A stretch of DNA of 64,000 nucleotides from Prevotella sp. (GCA_021204905.1 JAJPYN010000001.1:39740-103739); one strand, 5' to 3'; numbered from the stretch's first letter, positions 44,198 through 54,792 are shown. Notes: generated by a model not told the origin, from the letters alone. Numbers and translations are program-made.

Positions 44198-45487
44198 ATG
44201 GAAATAATTTTCGTCATACTCGCATTAATCGCCGGCATCGCAATAGGCTATCTCGCGGCAAACGGCAAGCGGCAAGCCGTAGCAGCAAAAGCCGGGATGC
44301 TCGAACGCCAACTCGACGAAGCAAAGGCCGAAAACGAGCGCCAAATCGAAGCATTAAAGGAAGAGCAAAAAGCTCAAGCCGAACTGATGGAGAAGCAGTG
44401 GCAAGGGCAATTGGCATTGCTGCGCGAGCAGTTCACCACAGCCTCGGAGAAGGAGCTTAAAGCGCGCACCGTCGAACTGTCCGCGCTCAACACGGAGCAG
44501 TTGTCGAAGATACTCATGCCGCTCAACGAGCGAATAGCACAGATGAAAGAGGCGGTGGACAAGAACCGGCAGATACAGACGGAGGCAACGTCGCGTCTCG
44601 ACACGGCGATAAGCCTCACGACAAAGCAGACGGAGAAGCTCGGCAAGACGACGGACAACCTTGTCAATGCGCTCTCACACGACAATAAATACCAGGGCGG
44701 CTTCGGCGAGATGCAGCTGCGGCAGCTGTTGGAGAATATGGGCTTCGTGCGCGGCACGCAGTTTGAGGAGCAGGTAACCATCAAGGACGACAGCGGCGAG
44801 ACGGTGCACCACGACCTGACAGGCAGCCGTATGCAGCCCGATGTCATCCTCCACTTCCCCGACAAGCGCGACATAATAATCGATGCAAAGACCTCGATGA
44901 CCGCGTTCCTGCGCTACGGCGACAACAGCCTGTCCGACGCCGAGCGCCAACAAGCGCTGAGAGACCACGTAGCGGCAATAAAGGCGCAGGTGAGAAGCCT
45001 GTCGAGAAAGGACTATTGGCAACAATACAACCGCAAAGGCATCCAACTCGATTTCGTCGTAATGTTCATCCCGTCGGAAGGGGCGTACAACCTCGCGATG
45101 TCGCAGGAGCCGGCGCTCTGGACAAATGCAATAAATCAAGGTGTGTTCATCACCGGACCGCAAAACCTCTATGCCCTGTTGCGACTGTTGGAGATGTCGT
45201 GGAAGCAAGTGGCGCAGGTGGAGAACCAGCAGAACATCATCAACTGCGCCGACGAGATAGTCCGGCGCGTGCAACTCTTCTACGAGCGCTTTCAGAAGGC
45301 GGCAAGCGAACTGACAAAGACACAGAAGTGTTTCGACGACCTCGCCAAGACCCTCTCGCCGACAGGACAAAGCATCATCAACTCGGCAAACAAACTCGTC
45401 AGCTACGGCGCACGCGAAGACATGCGACACAGAGCACTGCCGCGCGAAAGCACCCTGCTGCTCGACAGCCCCGAGGAAGAAGGGTAA
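44198..45487 (+). CDS. rmuC: DNA recombination protein RmuC
   Basis: A 429-residue protein. An N-terminal TM helix (2-22) is followed by a long coiled coil (about 25-150) and the RmuC domain: YQGGFGEMQLRQLLENMGF, then RDIIIDAKTSM with the restriction-nuclease-like DAK, and DFVVMFIPSEGAYN. RmuC limits inversion at short inverted repeats and is likely a nuclease. It starts 18 bases after the TPR gene. About 250 bases follow with only a weak hairpin (45549-45583) and no gene. Confidence 0.95.
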   Translation: MEIIFVILALIAGIAIGYLAANGKRQAVAAKAGMLERQLDEAKAENERQIEALKEEQKAQAELMEKQWQGQLALLREQFTTASEKELKARTVELSALNTEQLSKILMPLNERIAQMKEAVDKNRQIQTEATSRLDTAISLTTKQTEKLGKTTDNLVNALSHDNKYQGGFGEMQLRQLLENMGFVRGTQFEEQVTIKDDSGETVHHDLTGSRMQPDVILHFPDKRDIIIDAKTSMTAFLRYGDNSLSDAERQQALRDHVAAIKAQVRSLSRKDYWQQYNRKGIQLDFVVMFIPSEGAYNLAMSQEPALWTNAINQGVFITGPQNLYALLRLLEMSWKQVAQVENQQNIINCADEIVRRVQLFYERFQKAASELTKTQKCFDDLAKTLSPTGQSIINSANKLVSYGAREDMRHRALPRESTLLLDSPEEEG

Positions 45488-45740
45488 GCCTTTTTAAAAC
45501 AATCTTTTCGAAAAACAATCCTTCTTTAAAACGACAAAAAACAAATCGGCCCCGAACTGCAATAAAGCAATGCGAGGCCGGTTAAGTTGTTGTAAATCAG
45601 CTAATTAGTCGATTGCAAATTAGTTAATTGCCTGATAGTTTAAACGAACCGAACAATTGTTCAAACGGCTCATTCCGCTGAAGGGCGAAGAGTTATAGTT
45701 GTCAATTGCCCGGCGCGCTAACTGTCTGAAATCCAATGCC

Positions 45741-46115
45741 TTACTTCGCCGCAACGCACTCGATCTCAACCAGCGCACCCTTCGGCAAAGCCTTCACCGC
45801 AATGGCCGAGCGGGCAGGGTAGGGCGCAGCGAAAAATCCGGCGTACACCTCGTTCATCGCAGCGAAATCGCCCATGTCCGCAAGGTACACCGTGGTCTTC
45901 ACCACATTCTTCAAATCAATGCCCGCAGCTTGCAGGATGGCCTGCGCGTTGAGCAGCGACTGCCGCGTCTGGGCCTTCACGCCGCCCTCGGGAAATGCGC
46001 CCGTCGCAGGGTCAATCGGCAGCTGGCCCGAGGCGTAAACGAAGCCGTTCGCTTCAATTGCCTGACTGTACGGGCCTATCGCGCCCGGTGCTTTTTCTGT
46101 TGCTATCTGCTTCAT
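45741..46115 (-). CDS. ridA: RidA-family reactive intermediate deaminase
   Basis: A 124-residue YjgF/YER057c protein. The motifs GAIGPYSQAIEANGFVYASG, VVKTTVYLADMGDF and PARSAIAVKALPKGALVEIE include the active-site Arg. It hydrolyses enamine/imine intermediates such as 2-aminoacrylate. ATG 46115 was chosen over a TTG two codons upstream. It follows gdhA by 2 bases on the same strand, so the two are cotranscribed. Confidence 0.93.
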   Translation of the reverse strand: MKQIATEKAPGAIGPYSQAIEANGFVYASGQLPIDPATGAFPEGGVKAQTRQSLLNAQAILQAAGIDLKNVVKTTVYLADMGDFAAMNEVYAGFFAAPYPARSAIAVKALPKGALVEIECVAAK

Positions 46116-46117
46116 AA

Positions 46118-47455
46118 TCAAACGATTCCTTGTGCCAACATCGCGTGAGCCACCTTCATGAAACCCGCGATATTCGCGCCTTTAACATAGTTCACATAGC
46201 CGTCGGCGCCGCGCCCGTGCTCCACGCAAGCGTCGTGGATGCCCTGCATAATCTCCTGCAACTTGGCGTCGACATCGGCAGCGCTCCAGTTGAGCCGCTC
46301 GGAGTTCTGCGTCATCTCGAGGCCTGACGTCGCCACGCCGCCCGCATTGACGGCCTTGCCCGGCGCAAAGAGTGCCTTCGCGGCGATGAATTTGTCGACA
46401 GCCTCCGCCGTGCAACCCATATTGCTCACCTCGGCGATGCACAGCGTCTTGTTGGCCAACAGCTTCCCGGCATCATCGCCGTCGAGCTCGTTCTGCGTGG
46501 CGCAGGTCAGGGCGATGTCCACCTTCTGCTCCCACGGCCGTTTGCCGGCGTAGAATGTCGCTTCGGGATAGACCTCGGCGTACGGCGCGCAGACATCGTT
46601 GCCGCTTTCGCGCAGCTCGAGCAAATAATCAATCTTCTCCCCGGAGACACCCTTCGGATCGTAGATATAGCCGTCGGGCCCGCTGATCGTTACCACCTTT
46701 CCGCCGAGCTCCGTCGCCTTCTTTATCGCGCCCCACGCCACGTTGCCGAAGCCGCTGACAGCGATGGTCTTGCCCTTGATGTCGATGCCGTGCGCCTGCA
46801 GCATGTGGTTGACAAAATAAAGCGCGCCGTAGCCTGTCGCCTCGGGCCGCACGCGCGAGCCGCCCCATTCGAGGCCTTTGCCGGTGATCATGCCGTTGAA
46901 CTGGTGGGTCAGCTTTTTGTACATGCCGAAGAGGTAACCGATCTCGCGCGTGCCGACGCCTATATCGCCTGCCGGAACATCCTCGTCGGGCCCGACATAA
47001 CGGTAGAGCTCGGTCATAAACGCTTGGCAGAAACGCATGATCTCGGCATCGCTCTTGCCGCGCGGCGAGAAGTCGGAACCGCCCTTGCCGCCGCCCATCG
47101 GCAGCGTTGTCAGCGCGTTTTTGAAGGTCTGTTCGAAGCCTAAGAATTTCAAGATGCTAAGGTTCACCGACGCGTGAAAACGCAGGCCGCCTTTGTAGGG
47201 ACCGATGGCGGAGTTGAATTGCACGCGGTAACCAATGTTCACTTGCACTTCGCCGTTGTCGTCGACCCACGGCACGCGGAACGTGATGACACGCTCGGGC
47301 TCCACCATCCGCTCGATAATCTTCGCGCGCTCGAACTCCGGGTGGCGGTTGTAGACCTCCTCAATAGACACAAGCACTTCGCGCACGGCTTGGTGGAACT
47401 CCGGTTCGCCCGGGTGCTTCTCCTCCACTTGCCGCATGATTTCGTTCACTTTCAT
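46118..47455 (-). CDS. gdhA: NADP-specific glutamate dehydrogenase
   Basis: A 445-residue hexameric GDH. The glutamate site is in GPYKGGLRFH and PMGGGKGGSDFSPRG with the catalytic Lys; the nucleotide-binding domain has VSGFGNVAWGA. It assimilates ammonium by reductive amination of 2-oxoglutarate. A good promoter lies at 47494-47525. Paired with ridA downstream; no nearby regulator. Confidence 0.97.
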   Translation of the reverse strand: MKVNEIMRQVEEKHPGEPEFHQAVREVLVSIEEVYNRHPEFERAKIIERMVEPERVITFRVPWVDDNGEVQVNIGYRVQFNSAIGPYKGGLRFHASVNLSILKFLGFEQTFKNALTTLPMGGGKGGSDFSPRGKSDAEIMRFCQAFMTELYRYVGPDEDVPAGDIGVGTREIGYLFGMYKKLTHQFNGMITGKGLEWGGSRVRPEATGYGALYFVNHMLQAHGIDIKGKTIAVSGFGNVAWGAIKKATELGGKVVTISGPDGYIYDPKGVSGEKIDYLLELRESGNDVCAPYAEVYPEATFYAGKRPWEQKVDIALTCATQNELDGDDAGKLLANKTLCIAEVSNMGCTAEAVDKFIAAKALFAPGKAVNAGGVATSGLEMTQNSERLNWSAADVDAKLQEIMQGIHDACVEHGRGADGYVNYVKGANIAGFMKVAHAMLAQGIV

Positions 47456-47493
47456 AATTCGTTCAGGTTTACAAAATGTTAGTTATTACGCGG

Positions 47494-47525
47494 CAAAAAT
47501 AAGGCGTTTGCAGTTTACAAACAAA
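47494..47525 (-). promoter_or_regulatory. Promoter of gdhA-ridA
   Basis: On the minus strand, TTTG (47522-47525) and TATTTTTG (47494-47501) are separated by 20 bases. The leader to the gdhA ATG is about 35 bases. Confidence 0.65.
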
Positions 47526-47655
47526 GAAAACAATGTAAATTTTTGCAGAAAACTTACACTTTGTAAAATTCGCCGCTTCTGCCTTTGTCCATTGCCCCTG
47601 CCGTTGCCCGCGCTATTTTGCGGCGATGTCTGCACGCTTTTTGCGCAATCGTTCG

Positions 47656-47663
47656 TACCTTTG
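47656..47663 (+). promoter_or_regulatory. Probable -7 element of the hisGDCB operon
   Basis: TACCTTTG fits TAnnTTTG; the nearest TTTG upstream is only 12 bases away, so the -33 element is poor. The leader of about 40 bases has no His-rich peptide or attenuator hairpin. Confidence 0.5.
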
Positions 47664-47708
47664 CCGCCGGAAAGTTTATTGTTTTTTAAAAAAGAGAGAA
47701 AAATCAGC

Positions 47709-48560
47709 ATGTTGAGAATAGCGATTCAGTCGAAAGGGCGGCTGCACGAGGACACGATGGCGCTGCTCGCCGAAACGGGCATCAAGGTGGCGCAGGGCAA
47801 ACGGTCGCTGCTCGAGCAGGGGCGCGGCTTCCCGATAGAGGTGCTCTACCTGCGCGACGACGACATCCCGCAGTGCGTCGCGGCGGGCGTGGCGGACATT
47901 GGCGTGGTGGGCAAGAACGAATATGCCGAGCGCGGCGAAGACGTGAAGATCCTGCGCGGACTGGGTTTCAGCCGCTGCCGGTTGTCGCTCGCCGTACCGA
48001 AAGAGGCGCATTGCACCGGCCTCGACTGGTTTGAAGGCAAGAAAATCGCGACATCGTACCCCGAAATTCTAAAGCGTTTCTTAGCAGAAAAAAACATCCG
48101 CGCCGACGTGCACGTGATTGCCGGGTCGGTGGAGATCTGCCCGAGCATCGGCCTGAGCGACGCCATTTTCGACATCGTCTCGAGCGGCGGCACACTGGCA
48201 AGCAACAACCTTGTCGAGGCGGCCGTCGTGATGGAAAGCGAGGCGGTGCTCATCGCGGCGAACACCATTTCAAAAGAGAAGCAAACCGTGCTCGACGAAC
48301 TGCTGTTCCGCATCGATGCGGCGCTCGCGGCCAACGGCAAAAAATATGTTTTGATGAACGTGCCCAACGATAGTCTCGACAGCGTCATCGCCGTGCTGCC
48401 CGGCACGAAAAGCCCGACGGTGATGCCCCTCGCCACGAAAGGCTGGAGCAGCGTGCACACGGTGGTCGGCGAGCAGCGGCTGTGGGAAATCATCGGCAAA
48501 CTCAAAGAGCTCGGCGCGCAGGGCATCCTCGTTGTGCCAATCGAGAAGATGATTCTTTAA
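47709..48560 (+). CDS. hisG: ATP phosphoribosyltransferase (long form)
   Basis: A 283-residue long-form HisG, so it carries its own C-terminal regulatory domain (about 210-283) for feedback inhibition by histidine and does not need HisZ. The start MLRIAIQSKGRLHEDT is the family N terminus; the frame is open 91 codons further upstream without similarity. The PRPP-binding loop is DIVSSGGTLASNNL. First step of histidine synthesis. It leads hisG-hisD-hisC-hisB. Confidence 0.96.
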   Translation: MLRIAIQSKGRLHEDTMALLAETGIKVAQGKRSLLEQGRGFPIEVLYLRDDDIPQCVAAGVADIGVVGKNEYAERGEDVKILRGLGFSRCRLSLAVPKEAHCTGLDWFEGKKIATSYPEILKRFLAEKNIRADVHVIAGSVEICPSIGLSDAIFDIVSSGGTLASNNLVEAAVVMESEAVLIAANTISKEKQTVLDELLFRIDAALAANGKKYVLMNVPNDSLDSVIAVLPGTKSPTVMPLATKGWSSVHTVVGEQRLWEIIGKLKELGAQGILVVPIEKMIL

Positions 48561-48602
48561 CCGCGCTTTAAAAGGTTTTTCAAACCAACGAAACTGCCAA
48601 TT

Positions 48603-49892
48603 ATGATTAGCGTTTTCAAATATCCCGACAAGGCCGAATGGGAGGAAATTCTTTCCCGCCCGGCGAAAAATTCGGAGCAGCTCACTTCCGTCGTCGGCGG
48701 GATAATCAGCGATGTGCGCGCTCGCGGCGATGAGGCTCTGCGCTTGTATGAACAGCGTTTCGACAAGGCCGAAATCAAGGATTTTGCCGTAAGCCAAGCC
48801 GAGATTGACGCCGCGGAAAAGGCTGTCGGCGCGAGGTTGCGCAAGGCGATGGAGACGGCGCACGCGAACATCCGCGCGTTCCACTTGCAGCAGGCCTTTC
48901 GCGAGAATCATTGCCGCGTGACCGACGGCGTGGAATGCTGGCAAAAAAGCGTGGCCATCGAGAAGGTCGGCCTGTACATCCCCGGCGGCACGGCACCGCT
49001 GTTCAGCACCGTTCTCATGCTCGCCACACCTGCGAAAATCGCGGGTTGCAAGGAGATAATTCTGTGCACGCCGCCGCAGCCCGACGGGTCGGTACACCCC
49101 GCGATACTCGTTGCGGCGCGCATTGCCGGCGTGGACAAAATCTTCAAGGTCGGCGGCGTGCAGGCTATCGCGGCGATGGCTTACGGCACGGAGAACATCC
49201 CGAAGGTTTACAAGATCTTCGGCCCTGGAAATCAATATGTTACGCGCGCAAAGCAGATGGTAAGCCCCGCGGATGTGGCCATCGACATGCCCGCCGGTCC
49301 GAGCGAGGTGATGGTGCTTGCCGACGGCTCGTCGAATGCGGCGTTCGTGGCGGCCGACCTCCTTTCGCAAGCCGAGCATGGCATTGATTCTCAGGTGGTT
49401 ATGCTTACCACGTGCGAAGAAATCGTTGAAAAAGTAATAAATGAAACAAAGTATCAACTTGCAACTTTGCCCCGAAAAGACATCGCTGCGGAGGCCTTGA
49501 AAAACAGCCGCATAATTGTTTTAACTAATGATGCCGAAATGATGGAGATGGCCAATTATTACGCGCCGGAGCACCTGATTATCGAAACGGCAAATTATTT
49601 GAAACTAGCAGAAAAGGTGGTCAATGCCGGCAGCGTCTTTCTCGGCAGCCTCACGCCCGAAAGCGCCGGCGACTATGCCAGCGGTACCAACCACACGCTG
49701 CCCACAAACGGTTACGCGAAGGCGTACAGCGGCGTCAATCTCGATGCGTTCTGCCGCAAGATCACGTTCCAGCACATCACGCCCGACGGCATCCGCACGA
49801 TAGGGCCTGCGGTCGAAGAAATGGCCGCGGCGGAGCAGCTCGACGCTCATCGCAGGGCAATGGTTCTTCGGCGCGAGAGTATCAATAAATAA
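48603..49892 (+). CDS. hisD: Histidinol dehydrogenase
   Basis: A 429-residue zinc enzyme for the last two oxidation steps from histidinol to histidine. Signatures: VGLYIPGGTAPLFSTVLM, GPGNQYVTRAKQMV and DMPAGPSEVMVLAD, then AEHGIDSQ with zinc-site Gln and His residues and HTLPTNGYAKAYSG. It follows hisG by 42 bases. Confidence 0.97.
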   Translation: MISVFKYPDKAEWEEILSRPAKNSEQLTSVVGGIISDVRARGDEALRLYEQRFDKAEIKDFAVSQAEIDAAEKAVGARLRKAMETAHANIRAFHLQQAFRENHCRVTDGVECWQKSVAIEKVGLYIPGGTAPLFSTVLMLATPAKIAGCKEIILCTPPQPDGSVHPAILVAARIAGVDKIFKVGGVQAIAAMAYGTENIPKVYKIFGPGNQYVTRAKQMVSPADVAIDMPAGPSEVMVLADGSSNAAFVAADLLSQAEHGIDSQVVMLTTCEEIVEKVINETKYQLATLPRKDIAAEALKNSRIIVLTNDAEMMEMANYYAPEHLIIETANYLKLAEKVVNAGSVFLGSLTPESAGDYASGTNHTLPTNGYAKAYSGVNLDAFCRKITFQHITPDGIRTIGPAVEEMAAAEQLDAHRRAMVLRRESINK

Positions 49893-49913
49893 AGGGTGTT
49901 TGCAAGAAAGACA

Positions 49914-50954
49914 ATGATGAAAAACCTCGACGAACTGGTTCGAAAAAACATCCTTCAACTCACGCCATACAGTTGCGCGCGCAACGAATTCAGCGGCGTG
50001 GCGAAGGTGTTCCTCGACGCGAATGAGAGCCCTTACAACGCGCCGCTCAACCGCTATCCTGACCCCTTGCAGCGTGAGGTGAAGCGTGCCGTCGCGGCAG
50101 TCAAAAACGTGAATGAGGATTGCATTTTCATCGGCAACGGCAGCGACGAAGCCATCGACCTTGTTTTCAGGATTTTCTGCGAACCCGCCGCGGACAATGT
50201 TGTTGCGTTCAAGCCCACCTACGGCATGTACGAGGTGTGCGCCGGCATCAATAATATCGAGTACCGCGCCGCAATGCTGAACGCCGACTTTTCCCTTTCC
50301 GCCGAGCGTTTGCTCGCCTTGGCGGACAGTCGCACGAAGGCCGTTTTCCTTTGCACGCCGAACAACCCGACGGGCAACAGTCTTGATTTCGGCGAAGTGA
50401 AAAAGGTGCTTGATTCGTTCGCCGGCATAACCGTTATCGACGAGGCTTACGGCGATTTCTCAGAACAAAAATCCTACCGCGAGCTGCTGCCGCGCTACCC
50501 GAATCTGATTGTGCTCAACACGATGAGCAAGGCGTGGGCGTCGGCGGGGATACGGCTCGGGATGGCGTTTGCCGCGAAGGAGATCATCGCGCTGATGAAC
50601 AACGTGAAATACCCTTACAACATCAGTCTGCCCTCGCAGCGCGAAGCCCTCTCGCAGTTGCGGCGTAAGGAGCGGGTCGACCAATGGATAAAGATGATTT
50701 TAAGCGAGCGGCGGCGCGTGATAAGCGAATTTTCAAGGCTCGATATTTGCAGAAAAATCTTCCCCACTGACGCGAATTTCTTCCTTGTCCGCGTCAGCGA
50801 TGCGCCTGAGATTTATCATTATTTACTTGGCTGCGGCATCGTGGTTCGCGACCGCTCGCGGGTGGAACTGTGCGACAATGCGCTGCGCATCACCATCGGC
50901 ACGCGCGAGGAGAACGACGCCCTTTTGAACGCATTAAGACAATACGCAAAATGA
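49914..50954 (+). CDS. hisC: Histidinol-phosphate aminotransferase
   Basis: A 346-residue class I/II PLP aminotransferase. [19 protein letters not shown] is the HisC N-terminal substrate motif, the PLP-binding Lys is in [15 protein letters not shown], and the Arg that binds the phosphate lies in [14 protein letters not shown] 49914 is used; a GTG six codons upstream is in frame. The stop overlaps the hisB start (ATGA). Confidence 0.95.
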   Translation: MMKNLDELVRKNILQLTPYSCARNEFSGVAKVFLDANESPYNAPLNRYPDPLQREVKRAVAAVKNVNEDCIFIGNGSDEAIDLVFRIFCEPAADNVVAFKPTYGMYEVCAGINNIEYRAAMLNADFSLSAERLLALADSRTKAVFLCTPNNPTGNSLDFGEVKKVLDSFAGITVIDEAYGDFSEQKSYRELLPRYPNLIVLNTMSKAWASAGIRLGMAFAAKEIIALMNNVKYPYNISLPSQREALSQLRRKERVDQWIKMILSERRRVISEFSRLDICRKIFPTDANFFLVRVSDAPEIYHYLLGCGIVVRDRSRVELCDNALRITIGTREENDALLNALRQYAK

Positions 50955-52009
50955 AAAAAATCCTGTTCATCGACCGCGACGGCACGCTCCTGCGCGAACC
51001 CGCCGACGAGCAAATCGACGCGCTGGAGAAGTTCGCGTTCGTCGACGGTTGCATCACCGCGCTGGCCTTCATCCGCCGCCACACCGAGTATTTATTAGTG
51101 ATGGTGAGCAATCAAGACGGGCTCGGCACACCCCTTTTCCCCGAAGAGGATTTCCTGCCTTTCCAACGCTTATTACTTGAAACGCTTCGCGGCGAAGGCA
51201 TCGTTTTCGACGCCGTTCACATCGACCGCAGCCTGCCCGAAGACAATGCGCCGACGCGCAAGCCGCAGCTCGGGATGCTCCAAGAATATCTCGACGAAAC
51301 GAAATACGATTTAAAGGGCAGTTATGTCATCGGCGACCGCGATAGCGACCGCGAACTGGCCAAAAAGCTCGGTTGCGGGTTTTTATTGCCCGATTGGGAG
51401 CATGTCAGGAGCGTCGTTTGCACCACCGGCATGCGCACGGCCGACATTCGCCGCACGACGGGCGAGACCGACATTGCCGTTGCGCTCAACCTCGACGGCT
51501 CCGGCACGGCGGACATCGCCACGGGCATCGGCTTTTTCGACCACATGCTTTGCCAAATCGCGCGGCACGGCAACATCGACCTGACGCTGCGCTGCAAGGG
51601 CGACCTCGACGTTGACGAGCACCACACCATCGAGGACACGGCGATCACGCTGGGCGAGGCGCTGGGGAAGGCTCTCGGCGACAAACGCGGCATCGAGCGC
51701 TACGGTTTCGTGCTGCCGATGGACGACTGCGCGGCGGAGGTGGCGATCGATTTCGGCGGGCGCGGCTGGCTCGTGTGGGATGTCGATTTCTCGCGCGAGA
51801 CGGTGGGCGGCGTGCCGACGGAGATGTGGAAGCATTTCTTCAAAAGCCTGTCCGACAGCGCGAGGATGAACCTGCACATCAGTGCGCGCGGGGAGAACAA
51901 CCATCACAAAATCGAAAGCATCTTCAAGGCCTTCGCGCGTGCCGTAAAAATGGCCGTGCGCCGCGATGCCGACCACTTCACATTGCCCTCGAGCAAAGGG
52001 TTGCTGTAA
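50951..52009 (+). CDS. hisB: Bifunctional histidinol-phosphatase / imidazoleglycerol-phosphate dehydratase
   Basis: About 352 residues. The N-terminal HAD phosphatase (to about 165) has the DxDxT nucleophile [12 protein letters not shown], and the dehydratase (about 170-352) has [14 protein letters not shown] and [11 protein letters not shown], the metal-binding HHxxED motif, with a second HHKIES. The zinc-binding cysteines of the E. coli phosphatase loop are absent ([11 protein letters not shown]), as usual in Bacteroidota. It starts inside the hisC stop, so translation is coupled. Confidence 0.96.
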   Translation: MKKILFIDRDGTLLREPADEQIDALEKFAFVDGCITALAFIRRHTEYLLVMVSNQDGLGTPLFPEEDFLPFQRLLLETLRGEGIVFDAVHIDRSLPEDNAPTRKPQLGMLQEYLDETKYDLKGSYVIGDRDSDRELAKKLGCGFLLPDWEHVRSVVCTTGMRTADIRRTTGETDIAVALNLDGSGTADIATGIGFFDHMLCQIARHGNIDLTLRCKGDLDVDEHHTIEDTAITLGEALGKALGDKRGIERYGFVLPMDDCAAEVAIDFGGRGWLVWDVDFSRETVGGVPTEMWKHFFKSLSDSARMNLHISARGENNHHKIESIFKAFARAVKMAVRRDADHFTLPSSKGLL

Positions 52010-52026
52010 AAAAACGGGTACCTTCC

Positions 52027-52083
52027 GGAGCTTTATGATGCACGCAAGAAACAGGCGAAAAGTGCATTATAAAGCTTCCTTTA
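52027..52083 (+). terminator. Terminator between hisB and the outer-membrane protein gene
   Basis: ggagctttatgatgcac (52027-52043) pairs with gtgcattataaagcttcc (52062-52079), with one bulge. On the minus strand the hairpin is followed by a T run (52008-52016), so it can end both converging transcripts. Confidence 0.75.
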
Positions 52084-52093
52084 CGTTGCAGGC

Positions 52094-53287
52094 TTATTTC
52101 CTGAAACTTTTCAATACAAAGCTTGGACAAACGCGGAGGTAGACCCCGAAGCTGAAGTTGAACTCGTTCAAGCCCTTGGAGTGGGCGCTGACGGCTTCAA
52201 ACTCGGCGCCTATCTTGTAGGCATCGGTAAAGGCGTAGGTGTAGTCGGCACGCAGGTATGCGGTGTGGATGCCGTCGAGCTGTATTTCTTCGTCTTTGAT
52301 GATGCCCAAGGTGCTGAAGAAGGGATTGCCGTAGAGGTTGGCGAACTGCTTGGGCGCCCCTACATAGCCAAGTCTTAGGTTTAAACTGTCCCAAAATGTC
52401 ATGCCAAAAGCCGCGTGCATTGCAAAGCCGCCATCGAAAGGCCAAAGTGCACCTGACTGCTGGTAACTGCCCAGCAAGTTCACTTCGGCACGCACTTGGC
52501 TAAGTACACGGCGGCGTGCGGCATAGTCCATGCGCAGGCCTATGGCGGCATTGGCTACCGTCTGCACGCCTAATTGGGTGGTGTCCTGCTGACCGCCACG
52601 GTGCTGTATGAGCAACTGTATCGGTGTGGAGAACTTTACCCTTGGATGGTCGGGATTCCAAGCGATGGTGGCGTTGGCACCTACTGTAAAGGCCTCTTGG
52701 TGCGAGTCCAACTCATAGATGTAGCTTTGCCAATCCATCCATACATCGAAGTGGATGTGACGGCGGTCGAGCAACAGTTGGAAGCCCATCTCAGGGTCGG
52801 CGGAGATGTTCAGCTCGGGGTTGTACATAGGCTCGATGAGCCGGTGGTTCTGTGCGCCGTAAAGGTCGCCGAAGACAAGCGTGAGGCTGCCGAGCCTTGC
52901 CTCGGCACGGAAGAAAGGCAATGCATGCGCCCCGCGTTGGTATTGCGAGCCTTTCCATGTGGCGATGTCGTGGTAGGCGTAATTGGGGTATTTGTTGGCC
53001 CCGTCGTAGAAGATGGCGTAAGCGCCAAGCTCTAAATGGATTTGGTCGATGGGATTGTAGGTCAATACCGGACGGATGCGCACGCCGGGCAACGTGTAGC
53101 CTTGGGTGAGCTTGGAGGTGTCGTACTCGTTGTCGCGGAAGAAGGCCGTGGCATCTACTTTCAACCCGAGACGGCGGGTCATGGTGGTATCAATGCCCGA
53201 GGGCTCGATGCAGAGGTTGTCCCACATCTGCGCCCGTGCGGGCAGCACGAGCAGGAGAAGGGCAAGCAAGGTGAGCGGGGCTTTCAT
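52094..53287 (-). CDS. Outer-membrane beta-barrel protein, function unknown
   Basis: A 397-residue protein with a signal peptide (LTLLALLLLVLPARAQ, cut near 20). The rest alternates short hydrophobic/aromatic strands such as IHLELGAYAIFYD, ARLGSLTLVFGDLYG, HIHFDVWMDWQSYIYEL and AYLRADYTYAFTDAYKIG, typical of a beta barrel of about 14-16 strands, and ends in a short basic tail. I do not recognise a named family. It is transcribed in the direction of the hisH-A-F-IE genes, 135 bases downstream of hisIE, and may share their transcript. Confidence 0.7.
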   Translation of the reverse strand: MKAPLTLLALLLLVLPARAQMWDNLCIEPSGIDTTMTRRLGLKVDATAFFRDNEYDTSKLTQGYTLPGVRIRPVLTYNPIDQIHLELGAYAIFYDGANKYPNYAYHDIATWKGSQYQRGAHALPFFRAEARLGSLTLVFGDLYGAQNHRLIEPMYNPELNISADPEMGFQLLLDRRHIHFDVWMDWQSYIYELDSHQEAFTVGANATIAWNPDHPRVKFSTPIQLLIQHRGGQQDTTQLGVQTVANAAIGLRMDYAARRRVLSQVRAEVNLLGSYQQSGALWPFDGGFAMHAAFGMTFWDSLNLRLGYVGAPKQFANLYGNPFFSTLGIIKDEEIQLDGIHTAYLRADYTYAFTDAYKIGAEFEAVSAHSKGLNEFNFSFGVYLRVCPSFVLKSFRK

Positions 53288-53422
53288 GATACTTCGATTC
53301 TATTTATCGGGGCGTCAACACCGGTTTTTTTAGGGAGCGTCGGCACCGTGAGATGTATATATATAATAGGTATAGGGAAATACTCCCGATGAGAGATGAG
53401 CGGCATGCGCGCGTGACCGTGG

Positions 53423-54037
53423 TCAATGCTTCTTCCAGCCGGGCTGGTGTCGTTCGGCTAATTCGGCGGCCAACTGTTCTATGCGCAGGCCCTTGCTCGT
53501 GAGCAACACGATGAGGTGGTAGAGCATGTCGCTGCCTTCATAGATGAGCCGTTCGTCGGTGCCGTTCACGGCTTCAATAACCAACTCCAATGCTTCCTCG
53601 CCCACTTTCTGCGCCATGCGGTTGAGCCCGTCGCGAAAGAGGGTAGTGGTATAGGAACCTTCGGGCATCTCGCGGTGTCGCCCTTCGATAAAGTCGCCGA
53701 GTTCGCTTAGGAAGAGCAACGGGTTGCGCTCGTTGGTCTCGCCCCAACAAGTATCGGTACCTTTGTGGCAGGTGGGGCCATCGGGATGTGCGTAGACAAG
53801 CAGGGTGTCGCCATCGCAGTCCACCTTGATGTCGACAAGGTGCAGGTAGTTGCCGCTGGTCTCGCCCTTGGTCCAGAGCTTCCCGCGTGAACGGCTCCAG
53901 AAGGTGACTTTGCGTGTGCTTAGGGTAAGGTGGTAGGCCTCTTCATTCATGTAGCCCAACATCAACACCTTGCGGGTAACGGCATCTTGCACGATGGCAG
54001 GTACCAATCCGCCTGATTTCTGAAAATCGATGTTCAT
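53423..54037 (-). CDS. hisI: Bifunctional phosphoribosyl-AMP cyclohydrolase / phosphoribosyl-ATP pyrophosphatase
   Basis: A 204-residue HisIE fusion. The cyclohydrolase part (1-110) has [18 protein letters not shown] and the metal-binding DCDGDTL and [15 protein letters not shown]. The pyrophosphatase part (about 112-200) has [13 protein letters not shown] with the MazG-like acidic helix. It performs steps two and three of histidine synthesis. It overlaps the hisF stop by 4 bases. Confidence 0.96.
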   Translation of the reverse strand: MNIDFQKSGGLVPAIVQDAVTRKVLMLGYMNEEAYHLTLSTRKVTFWSRSRGKLWTKGETSGNYLHLVDIKVDCDGDTLLVYAHPDGPTCHKGTDTCWGETNERNPLLFLSELGDFIEGRHREMPEGSYTTTLFRDGLNRMAQKVGEEALELVIEAVNGTDERLIYEGSDMLYHLIVLLTSKGLRIEQLAAELAERHQPGWKKH

Positions 54038-54792
54038 AATCTCACGTTTATATGTTCTTGTCGTAGGTATGCTTTCAACCGGGGAATGCTTATCTCGCCG
54101 AAGTGGAACACGCTCGCGGCCAAGGCTGCATCGGCATGGCCAAGCGTGAAGGCGTCACGGAAGTGGCTCATGGCTCCCGCTCCACCCGAAGCGATGACGG
54201 GTATGCGCAGGTTGTCGGACAATTGTGCCAAGGCTTCGTTAGCGAAGCCGTTCTTCACGCCGTCGTGGTTCATGGAGGTGAAGAGTATCTCTCCGGCTCC
54301 CCGCTCCTGTGCCTCTTTAGCCCATTCGAAAAGGGAACGGCACACCGGTACGCGCCCGCCGTTGATGTAGCATTGCCACGTGCCGTCTGCCTCATGGCAG
54401 GCATCAATGGCCACCACGCAGACTTGCGAGCCGAAGCGTGAGGCTATCTCGTCGATGAGTGTGGGGGTGCGCAAGGCCGCGCTGTTCACGCTCACTTTAT
54501 CGGCTCCGGCGGCAAGCAAACGCTCCACGTCGCCTATCTCGTTTACCCCGCCGCCCACGGTAAAGGGAATGTTGACCGCAGAGGCCACGCGCCGCACCAC
54601 GTCGGTGAAGGTCTTGCGGCCTTCGTGGCTGGCAGTGATGTCGAGGAAGACGAGTTCATCGGCTCCCTGCCCGCTGTAGCGTCGGCCCAACTCCACAGGG
54701 TCGCCCGCACTGCGAAGGTCGACGAAACAGGTGCCTTTCACCGTCTCGCCATCGCGCACGTCAAGGCAGGGTATTATTCTTTTGGCAAGCAT
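54034..54792 (-). CDS. hisF: Imidazole glycerol phosphate synthase subunit HisF
   Basis: A 252-residue beta/alpha barrel. [20 protein letters not shown] contains the catalytic Asp11, [23 protein letters not shown] binds phosphate, and [14 protein letters not shown] has the second catalytic Asp. It forms the synthase with HisH. The start overlaps the hisA stop by 19 bases. Confidence 0.97.
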   Translation of the reverse strand: MLAKRIIPCLDVRDGETVKGTCFVDLRSAGDPVELGRRYSGQGADELVFLDITASHEGRKTFTDVVRRVASAVNIPFTVGGGVNEIGDVERLLAAGADKVSVNSAALRTPTLIDEIASRFGSQVCVVAIDACHEADGTWQCYINGGRVPVCRSLFEWAKEAQERGAGEILFTSMNHDGVKNGFANEALAQLSDNLRIPVIASGGAGAMSHFRDAFTLGHADAALAASVFHFGEISIPRLKAYLRQEHINVRL

